Of a stretch of DNA of 64,000 nt, positions 1 through 10,869 are shown in pieces. Origin of the DNA: Plasmopara viticola (taxonomy: Eukaryota > Oomycota > Peronosporomycetes > Peronosporales > Peronosporaceae). The stretch lies in contig MBPM02000010.1 of the NCBI GenBank assembly GCA_001695595.3, positions 310,001 through 374,000 on the forward strand, written 5' to 3'. The stretch's first letter is position 1. Each line of letters starts with the position of its first letter. The notes beneath the pieces are model-generated. The model saw only the letters and a list, made by a program, of their open reading frames with translations, was not told the DNA's origin and searched no databases. Both the position numbers and the translations under genes were made by a program.

Positions 1-1761
1 GCTGCTGAGAACCGTTCCAGAAACCGTTATAGCGGTAATGATGCAGTGTTTGCTGTGGGGGATGAGAAATCAGTAAGCTGGCTGATCGACAGTGGTGCGA
101 CGTCACACATGACCCCTCACCGGAGTGACTTGATCGACTTTAAGCAACTTAAAGACGACATCAAGGTAACAATTGCAGATGGCAGAAAGTTACGCGTCGA
201 AGGAGCTGGAACAGTGAAGCTTATCGGCTTAGATGGAAGACGCATATCGATGATGGAAGTGCTGCTTATCCCTGGACTTGACAGACGTGTACTGTCGGTG
301 GGAAAGCTTGCCGAACGTGGACTAAGTGTGGAGTTTCAGCGTGCTTCGTGCGTCATTTGGGACAAGAACGAAGCTTTGGCAACTGGGACAAGAAATGGGA
401 AAGCTTACACACTGGATTGTCAGCAAGAGGAGGCACGATTGGTGCAATACTCGGGAGTTGATAGTCAGTGGGAGTTATGGCACGCTCGCATGGGACATCC
501 AAGTGAGGACGTTTTAGTGAAAACTATGCGATCCACAGAAGGTATTCCTGCGCTAAAACAAGGTATCAAGACCCTGTGTGGTGGATGCATGAAGGGCAAG
601 CAGACGATCGAAGCCTTTCCAGGACGCTCCATGACAAAGACATCGCGTGTATTGGAGTTAGTTCACACAGACGTGATGGGACCCATGAAGACACTTTCAA
701 AAGGAGGTGCTAAATACATTTTGACGTTTGTGGATGATTATTCACGATATGTGGTGGCTTACTTTCTGGCAAAGAAGAGTGAAGTTGCCGACAAGATCAC
801 GATGTTTAAAGCACTGCATGAGAATCAGTGGGGAACCCGTATCAAGTGCCTGCGTTCGGACAACGGAACGGAGTTTGTCAACAAGACAGTTACGAATTTA
901 TGTCAGCGGAACGGTATCATACATCAGCGTACAGTACCATACAGTCCCCAACAAAATGGTATTGCAGAACGAATGAACCGTACGATAATGGAAAAGGCAC
1001 GGAGCATGCTACACTACAAGTGTGTTCCGACATGTTGGTGGGCAGAGGCAGTAAGCACTGCGGTGTACCTGATCAACCGCTCTCCTAATACAATGCACCC
1101 AAACAACACCCCATATGAACTGGGATTTAAGATGAAGCCACGGATGGATCATCTTAGGGTGTTTGGGTCTCATGGATACGCTCACGTTGATCAAGTGAAG
1201 AGGACGAAGCTCGAAGCCAAAAGCTTCAAGTGCATGTTCCTTGGTTATGCCGAAGACACCAAGGGATACCGAGTTTACGATTTGGAGAAAGACAAGATAT
1301 CAGTATCACGGTCGGTGAAGCTGGACGAGCGTGAAGTGGGCGGCATTTATGAGACACACCCGCCCAAACCAATAAAAGTGATACACGTTACCAAAGACAA
1401 CGATGAAAGTGCTGTGTCCGGGCCGACGGAACACCAACAAGATCAAGATGAACTTATGGAGGGTGAAGGAGAAGATGAAATTCCAGATGCTCCAATGAAT
1501 GAAGAGGAGTCCGACACAAATGAGTCAAGGATCGAGATGCTTCGATTACCGACCTCAGTACACTCTGAGCTGACAGAGTACAGACCTCCTACACTGGATG
1601 CACAGGAAGATCGATTGGTATTTCGACCGCAAGTGGAACGTTCAAGGCGTACAAATAACCAATGTTATTGCTGGAAAACGGATCAGATGCCGATGAAAGT
1701 CTGGGAGGAAGCGAAGGACCACCATCTTCAAAGCGTGCAAGGATTGATGAAGACGGCCTGA
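1..1761 (+). CDS. copia polyprotein, protease and integrase part (5' partial, frameshifted end)
   Basis: The frame is open from base 1. The aspartic protease motif D-S-G-A-T-S-H-M sits near residues 30-37. The integrase has the HHCC-type zinc region (HARMGHP followed by CGGCMKGKQ). Its catalytic triad is present as HTDVMGP, LRSDNGTEF and QQNGIAERMNRTI, so all three acidic residues are kept. Downstream is the acidic linker found in copia integrases. The last 30 or so residues (from about 1660) are out-of-frame sequence: compared with the related copy at 51001-51060 this copy lacks one base, so the true polyprotein continues in the frame that is open from 1662. Confidence 0.9.
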   Translation, partial: AAENRSRNRYSGNDAVFAVGDEKSVSWLIDSGATSHMTPHRSDLIDFKQLKDDIKVTIADGRKLRVEGAGTVKLIGLDGRRISMMEVLLIPGLDRRVLSVGKLAERGLSVEFQRASCVIWDKNEALATGTRNGKAYTLDCQQEEARLVQYSGVDSQWELWHARMGHPSEDVLVKTMRSTEGIPALKQGIKTLCGGCMKGKQTIEAFPGRSMTKTSRVLELVHTDVMGPMKTLSKGGAKYILTFVDDYSRYVVAYFLAKKSEVADKITMFKALHENQWGTRIKCLRSDNGTEFVNKTVTNLCQRNGIIHQRTVPYSPQQNGIAERMNRTIMEKARSMLHYKCVPTCWWAEAVSTAVYLINRSPNTMHPNNTPYELGFKMKPRMDHLRVFGSHGYAHVDQVKRTKLEAKSFKCMFLGYAEDTKGYRVYDLEKDKISVSRSVKLDEREVGGIYETHPPKPIKVIHVTKDNDESAVSGPTEHQQDQDELMEGEGEDEIPDAPMNEEESDTNESRIEMLRLPTSVHSELTEYRPPTLDAQEDRLVFRPQVERSRRTNNQCYCWKTDQMPMKVWEEAKDHHLQSVQGLMKTA

Positions 1762-3395
1762 TAGCTGAAGCTATTCTCGCTTACGCTGTGAGTGTTGGTG
1801 AAGAATCAGACTTGCCTACCACGTATGCGCAGGCAATGTCTAGTGATGAGGCAGAACAGTGGCGACAAGCGATGGACGCCGAATTGCAGTCGCATCACAA
1901 AAACAAAACATGGACACTCGTTCCACGAGAACCAATTGGACGTACGATTGGAAGCCGCTGGGTTTTTGCTAAGAAGCGTGACCAGAATGGATGTGTTGTG
2001 CGCTACAAAGCACGATTGGTGGCTAAAGGTTTCAAGCAGAAATACGGCGTGGATTTCTTCGAGACTTACTCTCCAGTGGCCAACATGAACTCAATTCGAG
2101 TTGTACTCGCAGTGTGTGCGGTATTAGGCTACAAAATGGAACAGCTGGACGTCGACACCGCCTTTCTCAACAGTGTACTGTCGGATCGTGTTCACATGGA
2201 AGTTCCAATTGGTGTTAAGGGAGCTCAAGGATTTGCGTGTCAGCTGAACAAAGCTATATATGGTCTCAAGCAAGCTGCAAGCGCTTGGAACAAGACAATC
2301 GACCACGTCTTCAAGAAGAACGATTTTAAAAGTTGTGGAGCGGATCAATGCGTCTACGTGAAGAAAGTGGAAGAAGGTTTTTTGTACGTATGTCTTTATG
2401 TCGATGATATGATCATTGCAGCCAAGACGAGCGACGAGATTCTAGAGGTCAAGGGGATGCTTAAAAGTGTTTTCAAGATGAAGGATCTCGGTATTGCGAA
2501 GTTCATCTTGGGCATGGAGATCGACCACGACATGACAGCTTCCACACTAATGATCAAGCAAACACGCTACATTAGCGACGTGGCTGAGCGATTTGGGCAG
2601 AAAAACGCCAAGAACGTCGACAATCCGTGTACGTCCGGTCTCAAGCTGTCAACATCACAGTCACCAAGTACAGAAGCTGAGCGTTCAGAGATGCGGTCAA
2701 GACCATACCGCTCACTAATTGGATGTCTGCTATATGTTACAACTTGCACTCGGCCGGACGTCGCATACATCGTGACACAACTGTCTCGATTTCTCGAAAA
2801 ACCGGGGTTACCACATTGGAACGCCGCAATTCGTGTATTGCGCTACTTAAATTCGACACGTCATCATGGGATCGTTTATCAAAGAGGGACGGGAAAGGTG
2901 ATTGTTGAAGCTTTTTCGGATGCTGACTGGGGTAGCAACACCGATGACAGACGGTCTGTCTCAGGTGTGCTGATCAACATTGGTAAAGCTCCGGTTGTAT
3001 TCAAGTCCAAGTATCAGAGAACAGTTGCACTAAGTTCCGCAGAAGCAGAGTATATGGCGCTCAGCTTGTGCACACAAGAAGTACTTTGGGCGCGCGCAAT
3101 GCTCAAGGACATGGGTCAAGAACAAGTGGGAGGCACGCAAATATGGGAAGACAATCAAGGTGCGATAGCTTTGGCAAACAACGCGGGCTACCACGCACGT
3201 ACAAAGCACGTGGACATCAGACACCACTTTATTCGGGAGAACGTTCAGCATGGATTACTCAAGATTGGCTACATTGATACGAAGAGTCAGCTTGCAGATA
3301 TGCTAACCAAGGCGCTTGGAACCAAGATGCTGAAGTATCTGCGCGAAGCCTCCGGAATCAAGACCAAGTCAGCTACAAAGGACACACAGCATTAG
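1662..3395 (+). CDS. copia polyprotein, reverse transcriptase and RNase H part
   Basis: This is the continuation of the polyprotein after a one-base frameshift. It carries the copia RT core: SRWVFAKKRDQNG, ARLVAKGFKQKYGVDF, QLDVDTAFLNS, AIYGLKQA and the catalytic box YVDDMIIAAK. RNase H follows, with SDADWGS, VALSSAEAEYMAL, WEDNQGAIALA and a KHVDIRHHFIRE tail. All key catalytic residues are present. The ATG at 1662 is internal to the ancestral polyprotein, so it is probably not a genuine second start, although re-initiation there cannot be excluded. Confidence 0.9.
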   Translation: MLLLENGSDADESLGGSEGPPSSKRARIDEDGLIAEAILAYAVSVGEESDLPTTYAQAMSSDEAEQWRQAMDAELQSHHKNKTWTLVPREPIGRTIGSRWVFAKKRDQNGCVVRYKARLVAKGFKQKYGVDFFETYSPVANMNSIRVVLAVCAVLGYKMEQLDVDTAFLNSVLSDRVHMEVPIGVKGAQGFACQLNKAIYGLKQAASAWNKTIDHVFKKNDFKSCGADQCVYVKKVEEGFLYVCLYVDDMIIAAKTSDEILEVKGMLKSVFKMKDLGIAKFILGMEIDHDMTASTLMIKQTRYISDVAERFGQKNAKNVDNPCTSGLKLSTSQSPSTEAERSEMRSRPYRSLIGCLLYVTTCTRPDVAYIVTQLSRFLEKPGLPHWNAAIRVLRYLNSTRHHGIVYQRGTGKVIVEAFSDADWGSNTDDRRSVSGVLINIGKAPVVFKSKYQRTVALSSAEAEYMALSLCTQEVLWARAMLKDMGQEQVGGTQIWEDNQGAIALANNAGYHARTKHVDIRHHFIRENVQHGLLKIGYIDTKSQLADMLTKALGTKMLKYLREASGIKTKSATKDTQH

Positions 3396-3408
3396 CGGTG
3401 AGTGGGAG

Positions 3409-3554
3409 TGTTAACATTACACCGCTGAATGCATGTTGAACAGGTGGATGGCTTTACAGTAATTACAAGTACGTCACAATTAGTAATTACATATGTTAGC
3501 CATTCATTGGTCAGGATAAATATATTCACTTCGGTTTTTACTTTCTTCTTAACA
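3409..3554 (+). repeat. 3' LTR of copia element Cop-A
   Basis: It begins TGTTAACATTACACCGC right after the purine tract and ends near CTTCTTAACA. The related element ends in an LTR with the same plan (TGTTGGTAGTACACC... AATATATATTCACTTC...). That one is about 258 bp, so this copy seems shortened in the middle. The right edge is approximate because the left target-site duplication is outside the window. Confidence 0.65.
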
Positions 3555-3954
3555 GTATCGTGTGATTAATTCGTCTAGTCTTGCCACAACTCTTCCTTTT
3601 GACAAAATTGTGAGCACAAACTGTGCTACCAGGAGAGGTTTTCTACAACGACGCAATGTCGCTACGCAGCTTTTTACAAAAAATAGACTAGTTGGCATGG
3701 CAATTGTTCTCAATACACTACATCTGTCAGACTAACGCTTAACGGACGGCACCTCATCGTCCTGACATAAATGTCGAAAATAGCGCTGACGGTGTCGTCA
3801 CACAATGCTCCATCAACTTTAATTTAAGCTGAGAACTAGTATGTGTTTTATTTAAAAGCACATGTTGTCGCGCTAAGGAAGACAAGAATTCACTCAAGTA
3901 TACAAAGTAATTATTTCCATGCAAATTTACTGAATATGCATGTTTTTGTTCTTT
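3555..3954. other. intergenic, nothing recognised
   Basis: AT-rich sequence with stops in every frame. Short open stretches on the minus strand have no recognisable motif. Confidence 0.5.
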
Positions 3955-4050
3955 ACTAACGCGGACGGCTAGAAATTTACGCAAGCAGACATTGAAGTGT
4001 TTTTATGGGGCCATTGGTGTCGATGCCTAAATTGATGGATAACGCGTCGA
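3955..4050 (+). repeat. dispersed repeat A, copy 1
   Basis: About 95 bp matching 17598-17697 at roughly 80% by eye. Shared blocks include ACGCAAGCAGACA, ATGGGGCCATT, GTGTCGAT and GCGTCGAGAGAGAG. It directly abuts the duplicated MRM1 fragment. Identity unknown; it could be a transposon terminus. Confidence 0.7.
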
Positions 4051-4056
4051 GAGAGA

Positions 4057-4722
4057 GTGAAGCTAGTGGAATGGAACAAAGAGTATGTGCATACTTGGGA
4101 TGGTCACAATGCCTCGGCAGCACTGACGGATGCTTTTACGAAGACCTCGGTGCTCTTTTCTCCTGTTCAAAGCAAAATTAAAGCACGAGTCGAGTCTTTT
4201 AATCGTACATTAGCGCCAAGCTACCATAACGAGGATCTCACCAGCTGAGACGTGATAGTGTTAAGTCCACTACGAAGCGCCAACTAGATCGCTACTGATT
4301 GCCAGCACCTCATGAAGATTTAGCTTTCGCAATTTATCTATCGTGCATGAATATTAGTGGCATCAAAAGGGTCGTCTGAACAGATGAGAATGAAAGCGTA
4401 GATTGGCGACTAAAACTTCCAGTGCACCGACGGAATCCCATGAGACAGCAGAAGACAATGGAGCGCTGTTTTCGTCACTTATAATGACTTTTACACAGCC
4501 CAAGCAATGCGCAGATCGAAGAACTGCTGCAAAAAAATGAAGATCGTTGAATTTCGTCGAGCATTATTATCACTAGGGTTCGGTGAAGTCTGCACAATCA
4601 CTTGATTTAGTACGATAAGCAACATACGTAGCTTGAAAATGAAGTTATTCGACCTGAGGGACAAAGCTTTTTTAGTTTGATTTGAGCAGCGTACAATACC
4701 ACTCTCTATTTCAACAATCAAG
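4057..4722 (-). pseudogene. truncated duplicate of MRM1 (rRNA 2'-O-methyltransferase)
   Basis: The segment matches 22428-23118 on the same strand and covers the counterparts of exons 5 to 2 of MRM1 together with their introns, so it is a genomic duplication and not a retrocopy. In the exon 5 counterpart the residues EHRGLRKSIRQCC are still readable, but an extra base just after the acceptor breaks the frame. The acceptor of exon 2 reads ATAG-A in place of ATAG-G. Exons 1 and 6 and the start codon are absent, so it cannot make an enzyme. Short plus-strand open frames here and at 22428-22619 are antisense shadows of this gene. Confidence 0.85.
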
Positions 4723-6493
4723 GGTTAGATGTGATTCCACATCTCGTAAATGCTACAAATTTTAAATTGTACTTCAACAAATCATGCCGTGTACAGCGAC
4801 CTAACATTTCCTTTCTAAAAGCATAACGTTATAGGCAACAAAAAACTAAACGATAGAAAGGGTAAAATGCAAGATTGATTTTGCACTTTATTGAAGTTTA
4901 ACAGAAAGACCCAATAAGCTGCAAGCGTAATCGCTACCCAACCGAGCAAGAGCTTTGCAGTTTAGATGATGCTGAAGTGGGTATTGATCTCACCAGGCGT
5001 GTCGTGCACGACAGAAATGTACCTCAGAAAACAGTGAAAATCTTTGTTATACGCTAGGACAAATTTGGAGTCTTTGTGACAGGTATAATTAATCAACAAC
5101 GCAGGAGTCTGCTCACCCACGAGAAGCATATCATTAACGGGTTAAGCATGCTCTGCCACATAAAGCTATCACAATTTATAATTTACGACCAATTCACTAC
5201 CTTCATGGTCATCTTGCCTTAGAGCACCGCTGATCGCAGAAATTGCCAGGTTTGCAAACTGCGTGAAAATGTATTAAATGGTCGATCTGTGCTTAACTCT
5301 TGGTCAGAGCTTTCAAAATATTTTTTCTGAAAGCCTCTGAATTTGTCAGCACACTGCCCCGCACGGCGGGAGACCATGCTCAGCCGGTTTGATAACCACT
5401 GTCAATCAAAACATAATACACCTGCTCAAACACGTCTTAAGTATTCTGACACCTAAACCCAGAACTGGCGCCATATGCCGAAATTTCGTCTTTTTTCAAA
5501 TAAATCAAAAGCTCTAAAATTTGGATCTATCATGGAAGTATGTAACGGCCTTTTTGTAAAAAAACTCGAACACGGCATTTGCATTAGTGTCGCACAGACA
5601 GAATTCGATCCAGGCGATTGGCATAAGAGACAAGTCATAAGCTTCTACAGATATACACAAAGGAGCCACCTAGGCCTATCACCAATTATCCGTCAAAAAA
5701 ATTAATACTGTTGAATTTGTTACTAATTCTCGCTACAGCTGCCAGGACGTTCCGACCGCGTTTCCTACTTTATGCTAACAGGGGTTTCTTGAGCACTCCT
5801 GCTTGTCTAAAAAAGGAAGACTGAGAGCGCTCAACTTGGTGCTTGATTAGAAGTGGGGAAAAACAGTTGTCATAGAAGCACGGTTTGCTTTTAGGAAAGA
5901 ATTCGACATCAGAAAGCTATCACTCCACGCGGCAGTTCGTCACATTTTCGCGGCAAAAGTATGCAATCGGGCAAAAGCCACGCGCAAGTTTGGCCGGACC
6001 CTGCATATCTAGCGTCAAGCAGCGGAGCTCATCGTACTTTCGAAAGGCATCAACCTGCTTCGAATTTGGCTCTCAATCAGGCAAACGGCCTGTCCGAGAG
6101 TATTTGGAGGCCTACGACGCCTATATGAAGTGGCCTATGCGTAAAATAATTGCGAAGGCTTTCTTGAGCGTTGGTAAACTGCGCGTGCCAGAAAGACAGA
6201 CTTTGAGCGCATTTATTTGTTAGCAGCTCAAACGCGAGCAGCAAGTTGGCCTCATCACTAGAAGCCAGCCTCGAATTTATCAGGGGTCGACATCTTGCCT
6301 TTCCCGTTTGTTAAAGTGTAAACGAGAGCGCGCAAACTCAATAAACAGCTGCTGAGCTTCATTCGCGATATTCACCTTTTTGAACCAAGAGTTTACTTTA
6401 CGGCAACATTCAACGTGTACGTTTGACTCGGCCATCCGACTGTACGTTGCCTCGTTTCGAGTATAGTTTTTTTATATATGTAAGAAGAGGCAC
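4723..6493. other. intergenic, no gene recognised
   Basis: About 1.8 kb without a recognisable gene. The longest open stretch (5885-6223, 112 codons) has no family motif, no signal peptide and no second copy in the window. Confidence 0.5.
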
Positions 6494-6745
6494 TGATTGA
6501 CATGGGTCAGCAAGCATACGAGCCCATGTTCTTATGCGGCCAGACATTGCTAATCTTTTGATTTTGTAGTCAGCAACCTTAAGCACCGGACTCTAGCAAG
6601 ACACGTCTACACTCGATAGACGACTGGTAATGATCATTCACATGCTAAAGGTATTCGGTGTCAATATCTCAGCCGTGTCCATGGGTAAAATGGACTTGCG
6701 GAGTCTATTGGCTTGGACCGAGACACTGCATCACAGAGAGAGTGA
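6494..6745 (+). repeat. dispersed repeat B, copy 1
   Basis: It matches 28535-28820 with scattered substitutions and gaps. Shared blocks include CAGCAAG, GAGCCCAT, CACTGCTAATCTTTTG (with one mismatch), CACC.GACTCTAGCAAGAC and CGGAG.CTATTGGCT. There is no coding frame in either copy. It lies a few hundred bases upstream of a gypsy RT relic, so it may be part of a gypsy element, but that link is not proven. Confidence 0.65.
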
Positions 6746-6899
6746 TCTCACGAACATAGAATACAACATTCAAGGTGGTTGGGTTTTGAGTTGAAAATGG
6801 GGAGGCTAAGACAATCCCAGAATCGGTAATTTAGCTGAAGGCTTTTTTAGACGCTGCCTGAAATAATAAGCGGGGCACGCACAACTGCCTCAAAGTCGC

Positions 6900-7560
6900 G
6901 CTGTAACGATGGCTTCTTTCGGACTTAAATCTGCTCATGCTTGTCATAAAAAACTTTTATGGGTGGCCTTTGCGGCGCAAAGCAGATGGGTATACTACTT
7001 GCCATCATGTCCACTCCATTTCATCGTCAAGACTGTTATTCGAGTGAATAAAATTTGCTACTAAAACCCAATACCCGATAATGGGCGAGTCACATAACTC
7101 CTCGCTTGGTTCATATTAAACTGAACAGTGCAGCGAAACACGCACCCATTTCAAGAAGTTGCTGTACATGCCTGAATGCAAATTTTAAGGTGCACTTGTT
7201 TGGTGAATTGCGACTGCAACTTCTAGATTGGGGATTCAAATACACCGTTACGGCTATTAGTGTGCCGAGCGTTATCCTATTGAAACAGTGATGCCACAAG
7301 GGCTGTCAAATGCTCTGCTCACGTTTTCAATCCAAATTTAACCATTACGGGCTGATGCCTGGGCATATTTTGACGGTATACTCGTCGATAGCCGCTTTGT
7401 GGAATCAATTGCTCAATCAGACCACCTAAGACATATTCTTAAGATCATAAGGGCGAGAGCTTTGCTGAGGATTGGCATCTTTGACTTCACCATCTCCATC
7501 CTGTTCTCAATATCGATGACCTCATCAACACGAGTATCTCAGGTAATGTCTTGATCCTAA
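6900..7560 (+). mobile_element. Ty3/gypsy reverse transcriptase relic
   Basis: Around 7240-7310 the translation reads YTVTAISVPSV...VMPQGLSNALLTF, which matches the gypsy RT core 'TAVSTPSG...VMPQGL.NAPATF'. About 60 bases on it reads AYFDGILVDSR, a decayed form of the YFDDI.VHSR catalytic block, then DHLRHILKIIR, the usual following helix. Stops and frameshifts interrupt it and the second catalytic aspartate is replaced, so it is dead. The left boundary is vague. Confidence 0.6.
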
Positions 7561-9786
7561 GGAGACATAAGCGCTTCTGTCATTTTTATGAGAATTTCGC
7601 TGCGCTTTATTCTTAGTATTGAAATTGGCTACAACATTAAGCACAGGACAATGGACATTTGTCAGCTAGCTTACATAGATCCGGTCATCAAGACGGTCGA
7701 CCAAGAGGGTATTAGATAACCCAAAGACATTAGAGCGCAGACCGAAGAAGAGAAGGCCAAGGTGGGGTCAAAGCTGTAGTAGTCGCTCCGGATGCCACAT
7801 GTATCTGGTCGGCGGATAGGCGATCTCTATTTAGTGTGGTGAAGCCAAGTGGAGATGCAACCGAACAAATTATCTGTTGCGCTGAATTATAAGTGATTTG
7901 ATGTTTCTTGAAGAACAGTGATTGGCATCCTGTATGAAGGGTCACAAGAAGTACAGCCTTTCGCGTAATTAAATGAAGCAGGAATATCAGTCGTGGCGAC
8001 GGACATTCTACCAGCAAGAGATTGCTCATGTTGTTTTGAGAAGCTGTAATTTAACGCTACAAGGTTCAAACACTGAAGCTCCAAAGATGAGTAAGTGACT
8101 GCGTCAAAGAAGTTGTGTGGATACGACGACTGTTTGAGTAGATCAGTGTAGGGCTATTACGATTTCTGAACACAAATGGATTTGGCAAGAGCGTCTAAAT
8201 TTATATAATCCAAGCATGTCGATTCACCCTATCACTTTTTCTTCACAAGAAGTCAAAAGTAGACTGACAGATAATATTTCACGATTGAGTAACTATTTGA
8301 CCTTTATGATGACTCTGGTATGATTATTTTAGTTTTTTTAAAAGAAAGATAGGGGAGCAATGATTTTTTGAGAGGCATTGAAGGAGGTGCTAACACTCGA
8401 GCTAACTATTTGTTCGCACGAGTTTAATTCAAATAAAAAATGCTTGTTTTTTTGTATGCTCTCTTGAAGTTTTTTAGAAAAAGGCAAGGTAAGTTGTGAT
8501 CTGATCGCCGTCTTTCGAACAATATGTTGTCGCAACTAAACAGTGTTGAGCACTAGTCCTCATAAACACTGGTTTTCGACAATTAAAGCCTTTAAAAGTT
8601 GTGCCTAAGCAAAAAGTGACTATCTCAATCTTCACATTAGTAAGCTCGTTATGAGATCAATATAAATCAAACTTCAACATTTCACCTACTTTTGACCTCG
8701 TAAGTATCAAATTCGTTTCGACAAAACACTGCAACAGGCGCTTAAAGCACCTGAGTAAATTTTCATCCAACAAACCCTTTATTTTCTGCCACTAGAGCTC
8801 TTCATATAGGCACGTCCGTTGATTTCGGGTCAGCCGCGACGACACCGGGGCTTCCAAGCCATCACTTTGGACAAGGAAAGCTAAGTTTTCCACTGCAGCT
8901 CGAAAGAGTCTACGCAAAATGCTAGCAATAACGTTTCTCAACGCTGAGAAAAGCACCGCAGCGCCAAAATTGCGCGAGACCTCTCATTGGGCTGGCTATA
9001 AAGGTATAAACACAAAAGTATATTCGACATTCGACCTTGCCAATTAGAACGCTACTAGTACATTAAGAACCCCCATGGTATTTTCTAATCGTTAAGTGGT
9101 CCACGGTAAAATATTTAGCAATTAAAACCTTTTGGGTGCAACATTGACGGAAGTTTACTACGTAAAAGCAGTTGTGCGCGTCTCAATAGTTTCTTTTAGC
9201 GAAAGGTAAAAGAACTCAGAAAATTATTGTCTAAACTTATATTTAATCTCTTCAGTTACTTCAAATCATGAGTATATTGCTAAAGCAAACTATGTTACTG
9301 CCTTATTCGTTGCACTTTCCGAGTCGCCCTAATCGTTGCACACAAGTTCATAAATATAGAGCTCTTCTTGAGCAGCCAAAACGGAAATCAAGGCTTGCAG
9401 TCATGCAAAAATTAACAACTGTACTATCTTCCCAAGTCGCACAGGATGTGCACGCGCTGCTGCACTTTTCACCCTGTAATCTACAAGGGCGTGTGAGTGC
9501 ATATACTGCGAATTGGTACATTACGCCTCGAGCACAAAAAACGGAAACAAAATAGAAAAAGTACCCGATCTGGCAAAGAGACGACCATAACAAAAACGTT
9601 ACGAAAATTATGATTAAAAAATTGTTGGCAAGATGTAAGAGACGGCAATTTTTGCAAATCGAGAAGAGATGATTGAGTACAAAATCACAGCGAGCAGTCT
9701 TTTTTGACAACACAAAACTTTACAACGGGCTATCGAAATAGTCTACAAATAAACAGCTTTTCGTTTAAGTGCCGATACGCAAAGTC
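7561..9786. other. AT-rich intergenic, no gene recognised
   Basis: About 2.2 kb. There are open stretches of up to about 120 codons on the minus strand (9348-9713), but they lack family motifs. Some of the first few hundred bases may be further decayed gypsy pol. Confidence 0.45.
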
Positions 9787-10343
9787 ATGAATTTCACGGC
9801 TTTTTGCGTCCTCCTCGCCGTGACTTTTGCCATGTGCAGCTCCACTTCCTCCAGTGCTGACGGCGACGCAGATGGTAACAACAATAGTTATCCGAGTCGT
9901 CCTTTAATTTGAAATCAAAAGCAGGAAATTATTCCATATCTCATTCTACTTAGAGGTTTTTAGATTCCGCTCAAATTGGTGGCGAGGCCACACCAGCAAT
10001 TTTGAAAGCGCAAAAAGCTCTTGACAAGAAAGCTGCAACAACCAGTAAAGTCGCACGAACGGCGGACGATGCTGCGCAAGCCGCAAAGTTAAAAAAGATT
10101 TTGAGTGATGAGTTAACAAGTTTAGCAAAGAAAGCGCCGGGTATGCCATTGAAAAATAAAACTGGCGAAAAGGTTAATCTAAACGTACGCATTATATATC
10201 GGTGCTGCGATCTCTCTCGTCACTTTAGTAAAGTAAAACAAGACGTTTTACGCTGTGACAATTACGAATGTGAAAATCGACAAAATCACAGCAATGGCGA
10301 TTGCAATGCACTCATAATGTCTCATACCGCATTTTGCATTTAA
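9787..10343 (+). CDS. small secreted protein, paralogue of 16704-17165
   Basis: Two exons are proposed: 9787-9874 and 9964-10343 (89-bp intron, GTAACA...TTTTTAG, phase 1), giving 155 residues. The N-terminus MNFTAFCVLLAVTFAMCSS is a clear signal peptide, followed by SADGDAD. The mature part holds a lysine/alanine-rich block (KAQKALDKKAATTSK) that matches KALKALDDKAAAS in the paralogue. The six bases before ATG and the stretch TACGCAAA upstream are also shared. There is no RxLR or EER motif. The C-terminus is cysteine-rich in this frame, but an overlapping frame at about 10187-10237 reads a hydrophobic tail (YIGAAISLVTLVK then stop) like the tail of the paralogue, so this copy may carry an indel. 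Function unknown; effector-like by inference. Confidence 0.6.
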
Positions 10344-10860
10344 CAACTCAATTGATAGTTCATTGACGTTTAAACTGGACTCGATGTGTACCCACCAACT
10401 TCGACTTCAACTTCGTGACAACTACCTTTGTTCCAGTGTAAAAGTTTAAGTGGTTGTTGACGACTGGCTTGGCTACAGTATTCAAGCTTTACATCTGCTT
10501 CCCGCAAGCCATTTACATAAAGCTTTGACGAGCAAGGCTACAGCTTTGACTTTAATGTGCGCCGTCAGGTACCGTTTTGTGCTCTATTGACCAATCGCCT
10601 TGTTGGCCATTTCAAGCACCTTGGCTAATAAATACTCAATGTCTTGTGCTTCATGCCGTGGCCAATCTTGATTTAAAAAATGAACAGGTCATTATGTCTT
10701 CCTCTTTTGCATATAAAGGTTTTCTATTGCTAAAAAACTAAACAGGTCTAAAGGTCTCCTTTTTATAAAGGCTTTTTTTGCGGCACCACTAGACCTGAAG
10801 GCTCGTCTCGTGGTCTAGTATTATTCGCAGTGACAGGGTAGTAAACGTGAGCGCTTGTAG
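10344..10860. other. intergenic downstream of secreted protein gene
   Basis: It contains a CTTCGACTTCAACTTCGTGAC stretch at about 10398-10420. This matches the (TTCGAC)n tract 3' of the paralogue at 17300-17325, so the duplicated unit extends past the coding part. No further gene seen. Confidence 0.5.
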
Positions 10861-10869
10861 CTTACCTAT

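Larger units (their letters stand above)
1..3554 (+). mobile_element. Ty1/copia retrotransposon, 3' part (family Cop-A)
   Basis: The element enters from the left edge, so its 5' LTR and gag lie outside. The visible order is protease, integrase, reverse transcriptase, RNase H, as in Ty1/copia. After the pol stop comes a purine-rich tract (GGTGAGTGGGAG) and then a 3' LTR starting TGTTAACA at about 3409 and ending near 3554. The pol reading frame is open throughout except for one single-base lesion near 1651-1668. The copy at 48508-52282 belongs to the same family but is far more damaged. Few lesions suggest a fairly recent insertion; LTR comparison is impossible here because only one LTR is in the window. 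Confidence 0.93.

Noticed and set aside
1662..1664. ATG as start of a separate copia ORF2
   Set aside because: The related copy reads through this point in one frame; the split here is a one-base deletion.
4057..4248. Plus-strand small ORF sharing HTWDGHN...DAFTKTS with one at 22428-22619, looking like a conserved small protein
   Set aside because: Both are antisense to exons 4-5 of MRM1 and its duplicate; the conservation belongs to the methyltransferase on the other strand.
5885..6223. 112-codon ORF as a gene
   Set aside because: No signal peptide, no motif, no duplicate, within a relic-rich tract.
9348..9713. 121-codon minus-strand ORF
   Set aside because: Cysteine- and phenylalanine-rich but without any recognisable domain; typical of chance ORFs in this AT-rich stretch.
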